A DNA stretch of 64,000 nucleotides from Fen-1308 sp035319125 (lineage in GTDB: Bacteria > Nitrospirota > Thermodesulfovibrionia > Thermodesulfovibrionales > Dissulfurispiraceae): assembly GCA_035319125.1 (NCBI GenBank), contig DATHDG010000015.1, forward strand, positions 121,730-185,729, read 5' to 3'. The translations under genes were made by a program, and so were the position numbers. Within the stretch, counting starts at the first letter, position 1. Every line of letters starts with the position of its first letter. Shown here in pieces: positions 42,274 to 50,800 of this stretch. The notes beneath the pieces were generated by a model, which was given only the letters and a program-made list of their open reading frames with translations, did no database searches and was not told the DNA's origin.

Positions 42274-43008
42274 TTAGTATCTCGCCATGGAGCGGGCGAG
42301 AGCTGCCACTTCAACCGCCGCCGCCCCGCCTTTTTTTAGTACCGATGCGCATTCGGTGACCGTTGCTCCGGTTGTAATAACATCGTCGATAAGTAGCAGG
42401 CGTCTGCCGTATATGTCTCCGGAACTCTTAAACGCATTCTTAAGGTTGCGCAGGCGGTCTGCCCTTCCGACTTCCGTCTGGAGCTTGGTGTCTTTCACCT
42501 TTATTAGCGAATCAAGTAGGACCGGAATTCTTAATGCTTTGGAGAGATGGTAGCTGAGAAGTGCAGTTTGGTTGAATTCTCGCTCATGGAGCTTTTTCGA
42601 ATGTAATGGCACGGGAAGCAAAGCGTCATAGTTACTCAGTTCGAGCGTGTACAAAAGCGAGCTCAGTGGCTTTGCCAGACGTTTTATCCCCTGAAATTTA
42701 AGCAACTGTATTGATGCCTTCAGCGCGCCATCATATATGCCGTAACAATGGATTTTTGAATATGGCGGAGTCTTCCGCAGGCATTCAGAACATGTGCCGG
42801 TTTGGGAAGATGGCGCAGGTACTCCGCAGACTTTGCACGCGGGTCCATTATATCTTTGTATGGATGACCAGCACATGGAGCATAAAGGGTTATATTTGTG
42901 CCTGTCTGCATATGATCCGCAGACGGGACATCGGGCGGGGAAAAGCAGGTTTAGAAAAAAGCCTGAACAATTCACGCAACCAAACCTCAAAAGAATTGGA
43001 ACGGGCAA
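42274..43008 (-). CDS. comF: ComF-family phosphoribosyltransferase-like protein
   Basis: This 244-residue protein has an N-terminal zinc-finger section with CPVCG, CSMC, CKVCG and CSEC pairs, a middle part with HCYGIYDGALKASIQLLKFQG, and a C-terminal PRTase motif LLLIDDVITTGATVTECASVL. ComF-type proteins take part in DNA uptake in competent bacteria and elsewhere act in recombination or related DNA processing. It starts 24 bases after purA. The listed start is TTG; GTG at 42975, with GAGG upstream, is a reasonable alternative and would give a more typical N-terminus. Confidence 0.9.
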   Translation of the reverse strand: MPVPILLRFGCVNCSGFFLNLLFPARCPVCGSYADRHKYNPLCSMCWSSIQRYNGPACKVCGVPAPSSQTGTCSECLRKTPPYSKIHCYGIYDGALKASIQLLKFQGIKRLAKPLSSLLYTLELSNYDALLPVPLHSKKLHEREFNQTALLSYHLSKALRIPVLLDSLIKVKDTKLQTEVGRADRLRNLKNAFKSSGDIYGRRLLLIDDVITTGATVTECASVLKKGGAAAVEVAALARSMARY

Positions 43009-43031
43009 GTCCTGCCCAGTCCAATATCTAG

Positions 43032-44312
43032 TTAATTGAACTGACCATCCAGAATAATAATTTCATCGCGTTTCTGACCGGTCGAGATTATCTGAATAGG
43101 TGTTGCCAGCATTTCTTCAACTTTCTTTATATAAGCTCTGGCATTTGACGGCAAGCCGCTGAAATCTTTAATGCCGATTGTACTTTCAGTCCAGCCTGGC
43201 ATTTCTTCATAAACAGGCGTGCAATTTTTCAGGATATCGAGGTCTGTTGATAATGTATCGTAGACCTGACCATTATATTTATATCCAACACAAAGCTTTA
43301 TCTTGGCCAGACCATCCAGGATATCCATTTTCGTCAAGCCGATACCTGTAAGACCGTTTATTGCAACTGCGTAGCGGAGGCCGACAATATCAAGCCAGCC
43401 ACACCTGCGCGGCCTGCCGGTTGTTGCACCAAATTCACCCCCTCGCTGTCTGATCATCTCGCCTAATTCATTGTCGAGTTCAGTGGGAAACGGCCCCTCA
43501 CCTACTCTTGTCGTGTAAGCCTTTACGATTCCGAGAATACGGTCTATTCTTGTAGGGCCTATGCCGGTGCCTGTACAGGCGCCTCCTGATATCGTGTTCG
43601 ACGAAGTGACATAGGGATAAGTCCCGTGATCGATGTCCAGAAGGGTGCCTTGTGCTCCTTCAAGCAAAACATTCCTGCCGGAAGCTATCTCGCGGTTGAT
43701 AATTTGAGAAACATCAGCAATAAACTTGCTTAGTTTTTGCGCATAGACCATGTATTCGTCGAAAATCCTATCTTCGTTTAACGGCGCTGCTTTATAAAGA
43801 TTCTGAAGCAGGTAATTGAATACAGAAAGATTTGCTCTCAATTTCTCTCTGAATATGTCCGGCCTGAGAAGGTCAATAGCCCTTATTCCATGCCTAGCTA
43901 TTTTGTCTGTATAGCATGGGCCAATACCTCTGCCGGTTGTGCCGATCTTTTTGCTCTTCTCCTGCTCGCGCTCAATGGCAGTGTGATACGGCATAATTAT
44001 GTGGGCATTTTGCGAGATGCAGAGATTGTTGTCTATATCGATATCCCTTGATCTGAGAGTATCCATCTCTTCCAGCAGGGCTGACGGGTCGATGACGACT
44101 CCGTTGCCTATGGCACACCGCGTTCCTTTGTGGAGGATTCCGGAAGGGATGAGATGAAGTACATACTTCTCGTTGCCTATGACGACGGTGTGACCGGCGT
44201 TGTTGCCGCCTTGATAACGGGCAACGAAATCGGCTTTCTGTGTAAGGACATCGACTATCTTACCTTTCCCCTCATCGCCCCATTGGGCGCCGACAATGAC
44301 TACTGTAGACAT
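43032..44312 (-). CDS. purA: Adenylosuccinate synthetase
   Basis: PurA couples IMP and aspartate using GTP in the first step from IMP to AMP. The 426-residue protein shows VVIVGAQWGDEGKGKIVDVL (GTP loop), GNNAGHTVV, GTTGRGIGPCYTDK, EGAQGTLLDIDHGTYPYVT and TTGRPRRCGWLD. The ribosome site GAGGT precedes the ATG by five bases. It is followed by comF and tRNA-Leu and preceded by a terminator after serA, so purA-comF is probably a unit of its own. Confidence 0.97.
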   Translation of the reverse strand: MSTVVIVGAQWGDEGKGKIVDVLTQKADFVARYQGGNNAGHTVVIGNEKYVLHLIPSGILHKGTRCAIGNGVVIDPSALLEEMDTLRSRDIDIDNNLCISQNAHIIMPYHTAIEREQEKSKKIGTTGRGIGPCYTDKIARHGIRAIDLLRPDIFREKLRANLSVFNYLLQNLYKAAPLNEDRIFDEYMVYAQKLSKFIADVSQIINREIASGRNVLLEGAQGTLLDIDHGTYPYVTSSNTISGGACTGTGIGPTRIDRILGIVKAYTTRVGEGPFPTELDNELGEMIRQRGGEFGATTGRPRRCGWLDIVGLRYAVAINGLTGIGLTKMDILDGLAKIKLCVGYKYNGQVYDTLSTDLDILKNCTPVYEEMPGWTESTIGIKDFSGLPSNARAYIKKVEEMLATPIQIISTGQKRDEIIILDGQFN

Positions 44313-44353
44313 TGCATACCTCGCAAATAAGTTATTCTTACCATAACGCAGAA

Positions 44354-44389
44354 GCCCCCGCAGTCATATTGGAACTTGCGGGGACTTTT
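44354..44389. terminator. Hairpin between serA and purA
   Basis: CCCCGCA and TGCGGGG form a 7-bp stem around 14 bases. Flanking AAG/CTT can extend it on the minus strand, where it would end the serA transcript. The T-rich tract is better on the plus strand, so the direction is uncertain. Confidence 0.5.
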
Positions 44390-44395
44390 CAGATT

Positions 44396-45976
44396 CTACA
44401 TGTTAATTACTTTTACATCCAATATATTGGGCAGCTTGCGTATTTCATCAAGTATTGTTTCATTAACCGGAGAATCGATATTAACCACTGAAATTGCCTT
44501 GCCCCCTGTCTGTTCTCTACCGAAATGCATACGTGCGATGTTAATTTTATTCTTTCCCATAAGCGTACCTATATTACCGATTACGCCAGGCTTGTCATTG
44601 TTGTGCATAAAGAGCATGTTGCCTTCGGGAATAATCTCGACATTGAAGTTATCGATCCTGACGATCCAGGGTTCTTTTTTACTGAAAAGAGTGCCTGATA
44701 TACTAACTGCCTTCTTAGGCGATTTCACGGTCAGCGTTATGAGGCTCTGATAATCGCCGGAATCCTTGCTCTTGGTTTCTTTAACCTCAATTCCGCGCTC
44801 CTTGGCAATGAACGGAGCATTGACAAAGTTCACTGTTTCTTCAAGCATAGGAGAGAGCAAGCCTTTTATGGCTGCAATAGTTATTGGGGAGGAGTTAAGC
44901 GCGGCGACCTCTCCAAGATACTCGATATTTAAACCCGTAATGCCGCTATCGAATATCTGTGACGCAAAAGATCCGATTTTTTCTGATAGAGTTATATATG
45001 GCTGGAGCGTTGCAGCCTGGTCCGGCGGGATCGAAGGAAAGTTGACCGCATTGCGAATAGTGCCGTGCACAAGATAATCCACGATTTGTTCAGCGACGGC
45101 GATGGCGACATTGGTTTGAGCCTCTTCAGTTGAGGCGCCGAGATGTGGAGTGCAGACGACCTTCTCGTGGCCTACAAGCGGGTTGTCAACAGGCGGCTCT
45201 ACCTCAAAGACGTCAAGGGCAGCCGCACCCACCTGTCCGCTGTTTAAGGCATTGAGCAGGTCTTTTTCATTTATGATTCCGCCGCGTGCACAATTGATCA
45301 ACACGACACCTTTCTTGCAGATCTTTAATGTTTCAGCATTAAAAAGACCTTTTGTTTCCGCCGTAAGCGGGGTGTGCACGGTGATGAAGTCAGCCCGTTT
45401 CATAATCTCTGAAATCTCGCCTTTTGCTATGCCCATCTCCGCCGCCTTCTCTTCATTCAGGAACGGATCATAAGCGATAACCTGCATACCGAGGCCCTGT
45501 GCGCGCTTTGCCACTTCGCCGCCTATCTTGCCCAGCCCGATAATACCAAGTGTCTTATTGAAAAGCTCAATGCCCATGAACTTTTTCTTTTCCCACTTGC
45601 CTGCAGCCATGGAAGCATTGGCCTGTGCAATTCTGCGGGCAGCAGCAAACATCATCGCGAGCGTATGTTCTGCGGTAGTTACAGTGTTGCCGCCAGGCGT
45701 GTTCATGACAACGACACCCTTTTTGGATGCAGCGATCTTATCAACATTGTCCAGGCCTGAGCCCGCGCGACCTACAACCTTAAGTTGCGATGCAGCTTCG
45801 ATGATGTCTGCTGTCACCTTGGTGGCGCTGCGTATTACGAGGCCGGAATATTCGCCGATGATAGCCTTTAGTTCCTCCGGCTTCAGGCCGGTCTTGATAT
45901 CGACCTCCAGTCCTGCTGCCTTCAGGATTTCAACGCACTTCGACGAAATGTTGTCGCTGATGAGCACTTTCTTCAT
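44396..45976 (-). CDS. serA: D-3-phosphoglycerate dehydrogenase with C-terminal ACT domain
   Basis: SerA oxidises 3-phosphoglycerate to 3-phosphohydroxypyruvate, opening serine synthesis. The 526-residue long form has a catalytic domain, an NAD-binding domain (LGIIGLGKIGGEVAKRAQGLGM; NCARGGIINEKDL; catalytic His in CTPHLGASTEEAQ), an intervening ASB domain (about 310-450) and an ACT domain (about 450-526) that usually gives serine feedback. The AAGGAG ribosome site is good. The aminotransferase gene lies immediately upstream on the same strand. Confidence 0.96.
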   Translation of the reverse strand: MKKVLISDNISSKCVEILKAAGLEVDIKTGLKPEELKAIIGEYSGLVIRSATKVTADIIEAASQLKVVGRAGSGLDNVDKIAASKKGVVVMNTPGGNTVTTAEHTLAMMFAAARRIAQANASMAAGKWEKKKFMGIELFNKTLGIIGLGKIGGEVAKRAQGLGMQVIAYDPFLNEEKAAEMGIAKGEISEIMKRADFITVHTPLTAETKGLFNAETLKICKKGVVLINCARGGIINEKDLLNALNSGQVGAAALDVFEVEPPVDNPLVGHEKVVCTPHLGASTEEAQTNVAIAVAEQIVDYLVHGTIRNAVNFPSIPPDQAATLQPYITLSEKIGSFASQIFDSGITGLNIEYLGEVAALNSSPITIAAIKGLLSPMLEETVNFVNAPFIAKERGIEVKETKSKDSGDYQSLITLTVKSPKKAVSISGTLFSKKEPWIVRIDNFNVEIIPEGNMLFMHNNDKPGVIGNIGTLMGKNKINIARMHFGREQTGGKAISVVNIDSPVNETILDEIRKLPNILDVKVINM

Positions 45977-46061
45977 TCTTAAATCTCCTTGGATAGGTAA
46001 ACCCGCCGCAGTACCATCATGGATAGATAGGTCCCCTGCGGTCGGCGTTACAGAACTGAAA

Positions 46062-47201
46062 TTATTTCATGAGAATTTCCTGCGCAACGGCAACACCGGT
46101 GCCGAGTTTTACGGGATAGCCGAGATCTTTAAGTACCATTTCGATAGCAGCTATGCCGGTAATAACATCAAAGGTGTCGGCATAACCCAGGTGCGCGAGC
46201 CTGAATATCTTGCCCTTGGCTTTGTCCTGCCCTCCTGCGCCGGTGATGCCGTATTTCTCGCGGAGATTCTTATATATCTGCTGGCCGTCAATTCCCTGAG
46301 GTGCTTCTATGGCAGTAACAGAGTTGCTGGGAGATTCTTTAGAGTAGAGTCCACAGCCGATAGCCTTAACAGCTTCGCGAGTAGCACGCGCCAGGGTTGC
46401 ATGACGCTTGAAAACATTATCGAGGCCTTCCTTCTGGAGAATCTTGATGGCTTCGTTTAAGCCTATGATCAGCGTGACCGCAGAGGTAAAGTTAGTCTGA
46501 TTCTTGGCTAAGTTTTCGCGCTCTTTTTTGAAATTAAAATAGAATCTTGGCATTTTAGATGCTTCATTTCTCTTCCAGGCCTTTTCACTTACGCTGACAA
46601 AAGAAAGGCCGGGTGGTAGCATGAGGCCTTTCTGAGATCCGCCGATCATAACATCTATGCCCCATTCGTCAGTCTTAATATCATGAGCCACAAGGGCGCT
46701 GATGGCGTCAACGATAAAAAGAGTATCCGGATAATTTTTTACAACCTTAGCGAGCCCTTCGATATCATGATATACGCCGGTTGAAGTTTCAGTTGCCTGG
46801 ACGAATACTCCTTTTATTGAGGGATCTTTCTTAAGAGCAGATTCTACAGCAGCAGGCTTTATCGAATATCCCCACTCCACGACGATCTCTTCGACCTTCA
46901 ACCCGTATGCCTGGCAGATCTTTGTCCATCTCTCTCCGAACTTTCCGCCGTTTATAACGACAACCTTATCGCCTGGATTGAAGAAGTTGTTGACTGATCC
47001 GACCATGCTGCCTGTTCCGGTAGAGCATATGATAAGAACATCGTTCTTGGTCTGGAAAAGCCACTGAAGGCCTTTCTTGGCTGCATCCAGCACGGGCAGA
47101 AAATCCGGCGAACGGTGATGTATCATCGGCATCGCCATAGAAAGAAGAACCTCTGCTGGGACTGGCGTCGGCCCAGGGGCAAGTAGATATCTCTTCAACA
47201 T
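46062..47201 (-). CDS. Class V aminotransferase (alanine-glyoxylate / phosphoserine aminotransferase-like)
   Basis: This 379-residue PLP enzyme has the N-terminus LKRYLLAPGPTPVPAEVLLSMAMPMIHHRSPDF and the PLP-lysine segment GGSQKGLMLPPGLSFVSVS. The family (COG0075) includes serine-pyruvate and alanine-glyoxylate aminotransferases, and in many anaerobes and archaea its members act as the phosphoserine aminotransferase next to serA. That is the likely role here. ATG 47201 with GGAGG 7 bases upstream is preferred over a TTG two codons earlier. The gap to serA is 85 bases. Confidence 0.92.
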   Translation of the reverse strand: MLKRYLLAPGPTPVPAEVLLSMAMPMIHHRSPDFLPVLDAAKKGLQWLFQTKNDVLIICSTGTGSMVGSVNNFFNPGDKVVVINGGKFGERWTKICQAYGLKVEEIVVEWGYSIKPAAVESALKKDPSIKGVFVQATETSTGVYHDIEGLAKVVKNYPDTLFIVDAISALVAHDIKTDEWGIDVMIGGSQKGLMLPPGLSFVSVSEKAWKRNEASKMPRFYFNFKKERENLAKNQTNFTSAVTLIIGLNEAIKILQKEGLDNVFKRHATLARATREAVKAIGCGLYSKESPSNSVTAIEAPQGIDGQQIYKNLREKYGITGAGGQDKAKGKIFRLAHLGYADTFDVITGIAAIEMVLKDLGYPVKLGTGVAVAQEILMK

Positions 47202-47531
47202 AAACAACCTCCAAGCTTTCTTAAGTTAAGTTACGTTTATCGCAAGATAGTATAATAATATAAAGCCACTGCCTTTGAAAAGACGGCGACAAAGGAGTAA
47301 AATAGCGGGCAAGGCCTGTGAAGAATCAGGTGAGAGTATGCATACCTCGATGTCTTTGCGATGCTATGGATTATTTTTTATAATTCAGCTGTATCATGCA
47401 CGATGAAGTTTGCCTGTGATTTATATACAGCAAGCTTCCGTGTTTGCGCATACTTTAAGGTATTGCCGCAAAGCCATGTCGACATGCTTATTCTCTCCTG
47501 AAGACAAATTGTTTGCACGGGAGCAATTATT
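47202..47531. other. Divergent intergenic region between the aminotransferase and selA
   Basis: These 330 AT-rich bases must contain the promoters of two divergent units (aminotransferase-serA leftward, selA rightward). AT-rich -10-like strings occur near 47245-47265, but I cannot assign a convincing -35/-10 pair. No gene or repeat is evident. Confidence 0.5.
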
Positions 47532-48932
47532 ATGGACAAAAAGGAGCTTCTCTCAAGCCTGCCCTCAGTCGATGAGATTGTAAAATCTGCAGAGGGCGCC
47601 GAGTGGCAGCAGAAATATCCGCGGGTGTATGTTCTGCGCTCCATACGCGAAACCATCCAGCATCATCGCGAAGCGATACTTGCCGGCAGACATGACTTCA
47701 CCGAGAGCAGGGATCTTTTCGCTGAAATTCTGAATAGGATTGAGAGGCTTTCATCGATCAATCTGCATTCGGTCATCAATGCAACAGGCGTTGTAGTTCA
47801 TACAAATCTTGGCAGATCTATTCTATCTGAAGAAGTAATGCACAGTGTTTCTGCTATAGCTGCCGGATATTCTAACCTGGAATATGATGTCAACAAAGGC
47901 GCTAGGGGCAAGCGATATTCTCACATTCAGGGATTGCTAAGGGAGATTACCGGGGCCGAGGACGGAATTGTTGTAAATAATAACGCAGCCGCTGTCCTTG
48001 TCTGCTTGTCAGCATTGGCGAAAGGAAGGGAAGTCATTGTTTCCAGGGGAGAATTGGTTGAAATTGGTGGTTCTTTCCGGATCCCGGATGTGATGGCTAT
48101 GAGCGGCGCTATATTAAAGGAAGTAGGAACAACTAACAAGACACACCCATATGACTATGAACAGGCTGTTTCCGATAATACTGGACTTATGCTTAAGGTG
48201 CACCAGTCTAATTTCAGAATGCTGGGATTTACGAAGACATTGTCCGTTGAAGAGATGGTTGAGCTGGGGAAGAAACATTCGGTACCTGTAATGTTTGATC
48301 TCGGCAGCGGCTGTCTTGTCGATCTGAAGCCGTACGGCATTCATATTGAGCCAACAGTTCAGGAGATTCTCAAGTCCGGCTGTGATATTGTTACGTTCAG
48401 CGGTGATAAGCTGCTTGGCGGACCACAGGCTGGCATTATTGTTGGCAAGGCTAAACTCATTGAAAAAATAGCTAAAACACCACTAATGAGGGCGGTAAGG
48501 GTCGACAAGATGACACTGGCTGCATTGGAAGTCACACTGAGATATTATTTAGACGAAGGAGTCGCCAGGGATAAGATACCAACGGTGTCGATGTTGCTTC
48601 AGGAGCCTGAAGTGATTCGAAAGAGGGCGGGAAAGATCGCTAGAATGCTTAAGTCAGCCATTAGCGATGACAAGCAAAAAGCTGCAATTAATATCATAGA
48701 AGATGTCTCTCAGTCCGGAGGCGGGGCGCTTGCTGAGATACCTTTTAAGACGTTTGCGGTCTCTTTGGTTCCGGCTGCAATGTCTGTAAATGACTTTGAG
48801 ATGAGGTTGAGGCTCGGAACGCCGCATGTGATAGCCAGAATAAGGGATGACGCAGTGATTCTTGATGCTAGGACCGTGAGGGATAACGAGATTGGGCGGC
48901 TGGTGCAGGCGGTGAGAGCGGCTTTGGGATAG
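47532..48932 (+). CDS. selA: L-seryl-tRNA(Sec) selenium transferase
   Basis: SelA converts seryl-tRNA(Sec) to selenocysteinyl-tRNA(Sec) with selenophosphate, as a PLP-dependent decamer. The 466-residue protein has the normal size and signatures: INATGVVVHTNLGRS, VNNNAAAVLVCLSAL, EVGTTNKTHPYDYE and the PLP lysine in FSGDKLLGGPQAG. A GGGAG site precedes the ATG. Its presence says the organism makes selenoproteins. selB, selC and selD are not in this window, nor did I find a selenoprotein gene here. Confidence 0.96.
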   Translation: MDKKELLSSLPSVDEIVKSAEGAEWQQKYPRVYVLRSIRETIQHHREAILAGRHDFTESRDLFAEILNRIERLSSINLHSVINATGVVVHTNLGRSILSEEVMHSVSAIAAGYSNLEYDVNKGARGKRYSHIQGLLREITGAEDGIVVNNNAAAVLVCLSALAKGREVIVSRGELVEIGGSFRIPDVMAMSGAILKEVGTTNKTHPYDYEQAVSDNTGLMLKVHQSNFRMLGFTKTLSVEEMVELGKKHSVPVMFDLGSGCLVDLKPYGIHIEPTVQEILKSGCDIVTFSGDKLLGGPQAGIIVGKAKLIEKIAKTPLMRAVRVDKMTLAALEVTLRYYLDEGVARDKIPTVSMLLQEPEVIRKRAGKIARMLKSAISDDKQKAAINIIEDVSQSGGGALAEIPFKTFAVSLVPAAMSVNDFEMRLRLGTPHVIARIRDDAVILDARTVRDNEIGRLVQAVRAALG

Positions 48933-49142
48933 GTCGATTTCTTGGGTTGGTTTTGCTTTGAAGCATCCTTTTTCGCGCGCTGAATTAGACCTTGTATGTT
49001 GTGACAGGGCTTCATTCGAAGAGAAACTCCGGCTTCAATAAGAGCTTACCCTGTCTGCTCCGCGGCCGTTAGAACCCAGACAGCGCGCTTCAACCAGGAT
49101 ACTCAAGCCAAAAGTGTTAGCTGTTGGCAGATTGAATCACGC

Positions 49143-49158
49143 TGTTCCACGTGGAACA
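49143..49158. promoter_or_regulatory. parS site (ParB-binding centromere), perfect
   Basis: TGTTCCACGTGGAACA is a perfect 16-base palindrome identical to the chromosomal parS of pseudomonads and one variant of the Bacillus consensus. It lies in the intergenic space before the PanE-like gene. parS sites cluster near replication origins and load ParB for chromosome segregation. Confidence 0.9.
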
Positions 49159-49194
49159 TCTGAAATTTATATATTGTATGGCGGTAACAAGAAA

Positions 49195-50142
49195 ATGACT
49201 TTTATTGTTGTCGGACTAGGGGCGTTAGGGACGACCTTTGCAACTCTTCTGAAGAAGGCCGGGCATAAGGTATTTGCTCTCGTCAAGGAAAGGCAGCTTG
49301 CCGCTCTCTCGACCTGCAGAGTCGGCATCACAGGCATCTGGGGCGGGCATGAAGCTGTGCTGGACGGCATTTACGCCGGTGTCGAACCATTGATGAGGCA
49401 GGGCGTCGATATTATAATCCTGACGGTGAAGTCTTTTGACACCAGTCAGGCTATTTCGATGATAACCCCATTGGTCGGGCGCGATGTAATCGTAATGTCG
49501 GCCCAGAACGGATATGGTAATTATGAAACAGTAGCTCATTTGGTCGGAAAGGAACATGCCATTCTGGCGAGGATCATATTTGGAGCAAGGATTGTTGGGG
49601 CCGGACGTTCTGAAATAACAGTAATAGCTGATAAGGTTCGTATTGGACAGCCTGATGATGCCATTCCTGCAGACGTTGTAAGGCATATTGCGTCTGAAAT
49701 AGACAAGGCAGGTATTCCGACAGCGTATGCGCCTAATGTTAATGAAATACTTTGGGATAAAATATTGTATAATTGTGCGTTAAATCCACTGGGTGCATTG
49801 CTGGACTGCAACTATGGCAGCCTTGCAGAGAATAGAGATACCAGAGAAATCATGAATGCATTAATAAGAGAGGTATTCTCTGTCGCAGCGGCCAATTCAA
49901 TTCGGTTACAATGGAAAGGACCTGACGAGTACATAACATATTTTTATGAGAAGCTTGTGCCACCGACAAAAGAACATTATCCGTCCATGTATCATGATCT
50001 TAAGGCGGGCAAGCGGTTGGAAATAGATGCTTTGAATGGCGCTATTGTAAGGCTTGGGCTGATAAAAGGCATTTCTGTGCCTGTCAATGAGACTGTTACT
50101 CGCCTAATAAGAGCGAAACAGGCGATTTCGGTTGATAAATAA
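49195..50142 (+). CDS. Ketopantoate reductase-like (ApbA/PanE family) NADPH oxidoreductase
   Basis: This 315-residue protein begins MTFIVVGLGALGTTFATLL, the NADP Rossmann motif of the family. It also has TVKSFDTSQAISM, SAQNGYGNYE and the NEILWDKILYNCALNPLGALL block with the catalytic Lys. Family members reduce 2-dehydropantoate for CoA synthesis, though many paralogues act on other 2-oxo acids. The ATG at 49195 fits the family start; upstream in-frame codons run through the parS site and are not coding. The gene is flanked by a parS site on each side. Confidence 0.87.
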   Translation: MTFIVVGLGALGTTFATLLKKAGHKVFALVKERQLAALSTCRVGITGIWGGHEAVLDGIYAGVEPLMRQGVDIIILTVKSFDTSQAISMITPLVGRDVIVMSAQNGYGNYETVAHLVGKEHAILARIIFGARIVGAGRSEITVIADKVRIGQPDDAIPADVVRHIASEIDKAGIPTAYAPNVNEILWDKILYNCALNPLGALLDCNYGSLAENRDTREIMNALIREVFSVAAANSIRLQWKGPDEYITYFYEKLVPPTKEHYPSMYHDLKAGKRLEIDALNGAIVRLGLIKGISVPVNETVTRLIRAKQAISVDK

Positions 50143-50158
50143 TAAGATATTCAATTTA

Positions 50159-50174
50159 TGTTCCACGTGGAACT
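50159..50174. promoter_or_regulatory. parS site, one mismatch
   Basis: TGTTCCACGTGGAACT matches the canonical parS at 15 of 16 positions (last base T). It lies 1,016 bases from the perfect copy, on the other side of the PanE-like gene, also between genes. Paired parS sites at such spacing are typical of origin-proximal regions. Confidence 0.8.
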
Positions 50175-50206
50175 ATGCAAATCTTAATTAAATTGTGAGG
50201 TAATTA

Positions 50207-50629
50207 ATGAGCACCGTTAAGAAAGGCGATAAAGTGAAGTTATCCTATCAATTGAAGTTGGAAAATGGCACACCCTTTGAAACATCTACCACCCATGGGC
50301 CGCTGGTCTTTATAGTTGGAGAGGGAACAGTCATGACGTCGCTCGAAGAAGGAGTCATAGGGATGTCGGTTGGGGAATCTAAGGTGATACAAGTGCCGGT
50401 TCAGCAGGGATACGGTCCGCGGAAAGAGGAACGGATCTTTCAAATGCCTAAAAGCAAAGCCCCATCTTTTTATGAAGTAGGAAAGACAGTCACAGTATAC
50501 CGTGCTGATGGAAAAGCTATTTCTGTCAACATAATCGGGCAGAACGAGGAAGCTTTTATTATCGACGGCAATCATCCGCTCGCAGGACAAAATTTGACGT
50601 TTGAGGTTACGTTAGACTCGATTGAATAG
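50207..50629 (+). CDS. FKBP-type peptidyl-prolyl isomerase, SlyD-like
   Basis: This 140-residue cytoplasmic protein has the FKBP domain split by an insert-in-flap (IF) chaperone domain as in SlyD. MSTVKKGDKVKLSYQLKLENGTPFETS starts it, and IDGNHPLAGQNLTFEVTL closes it. The IF domain lies at about 65-115. It catalyses cis-trans isomerisation of prolyl bonds and aids folding. SlyD's His-rich metal tail is absent, so a nickel role is not supported despite the nearby hydrogenase-like genes. GAGG precedes the ATG. Confidence 0.92.
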   Translation: MSTVKKGDKVKLSYQLKLENGTPFETSTTHGPLVFIVGEGTVMTSLEEGVIGMSVGESKVIQVPVQQGYGPRKEERIFQMPKSKAPSFYEVGKTVTVYRADGKAISVNIIGQNEEAFIIDGNHPLAGQNLTFEVTLDSIE

Positions 50630-50724
50630 AGTTTGCTGCCTAGGTGTCTTTGACTAGTGGCAGCCATAAAGTGATGAGTTCGCATTTTGTTTATCCGGTG
50701 AAATTCAAAGCCGCATACTCTATG

Positions 50725-50753
50725 TTGACAAATCCGTTGCTCTGATTTAAAAT
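50725..50753 (+). promoter_or_regulatory. Sigma-70-type promoter of the HTH-EIIA/Ehr operon
   Basis: A perfect TTGACA (50725-50730), a 17-base spacer and TAAAAT (50748-50753) form the best sigma-70-like promoter in the window. Transcription would start near 50760, about 39 bases before the ATG at 50799. It probably drives the regulator and the six membrane-complex genes that overlap head to tail behind it. Confidence 0.75.
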
Positions 50754-50784
50754 AAGCCCGCATCATTTATACCCATTATTGGAC

Positions 50785-50800
50785 ATAATTAGACAATTAT
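50785..50800. promoter_or_regulatory. Inverted repeat over the start of the HTH-EIIA gene
   Basis: ATAATT-AGAC-AATTAT is a perfect 6-4-6 inverted repeat covering the bases before the ATG at 50799 and its first two bases. It could be an autoregulatory operator or restrict translation. No strong Shine-Dalgarno sequence is present. Confidence 0.4.

Noticed and set aside
45528..46460. 310-codon plus-strand frame opposite serA and the aminotransferase
   Set aside because: It is antisense to two well-recognised genes, with low-complexity Ser/Ala-rich translation; a shadow frame.
50207..50629. SlyD-like protein as a nickel chaperone for the adjacent hydrogenase-like complex
   Set aside because: The metal-binding His-rich tail is absent and the complex has no nickel site to fill.
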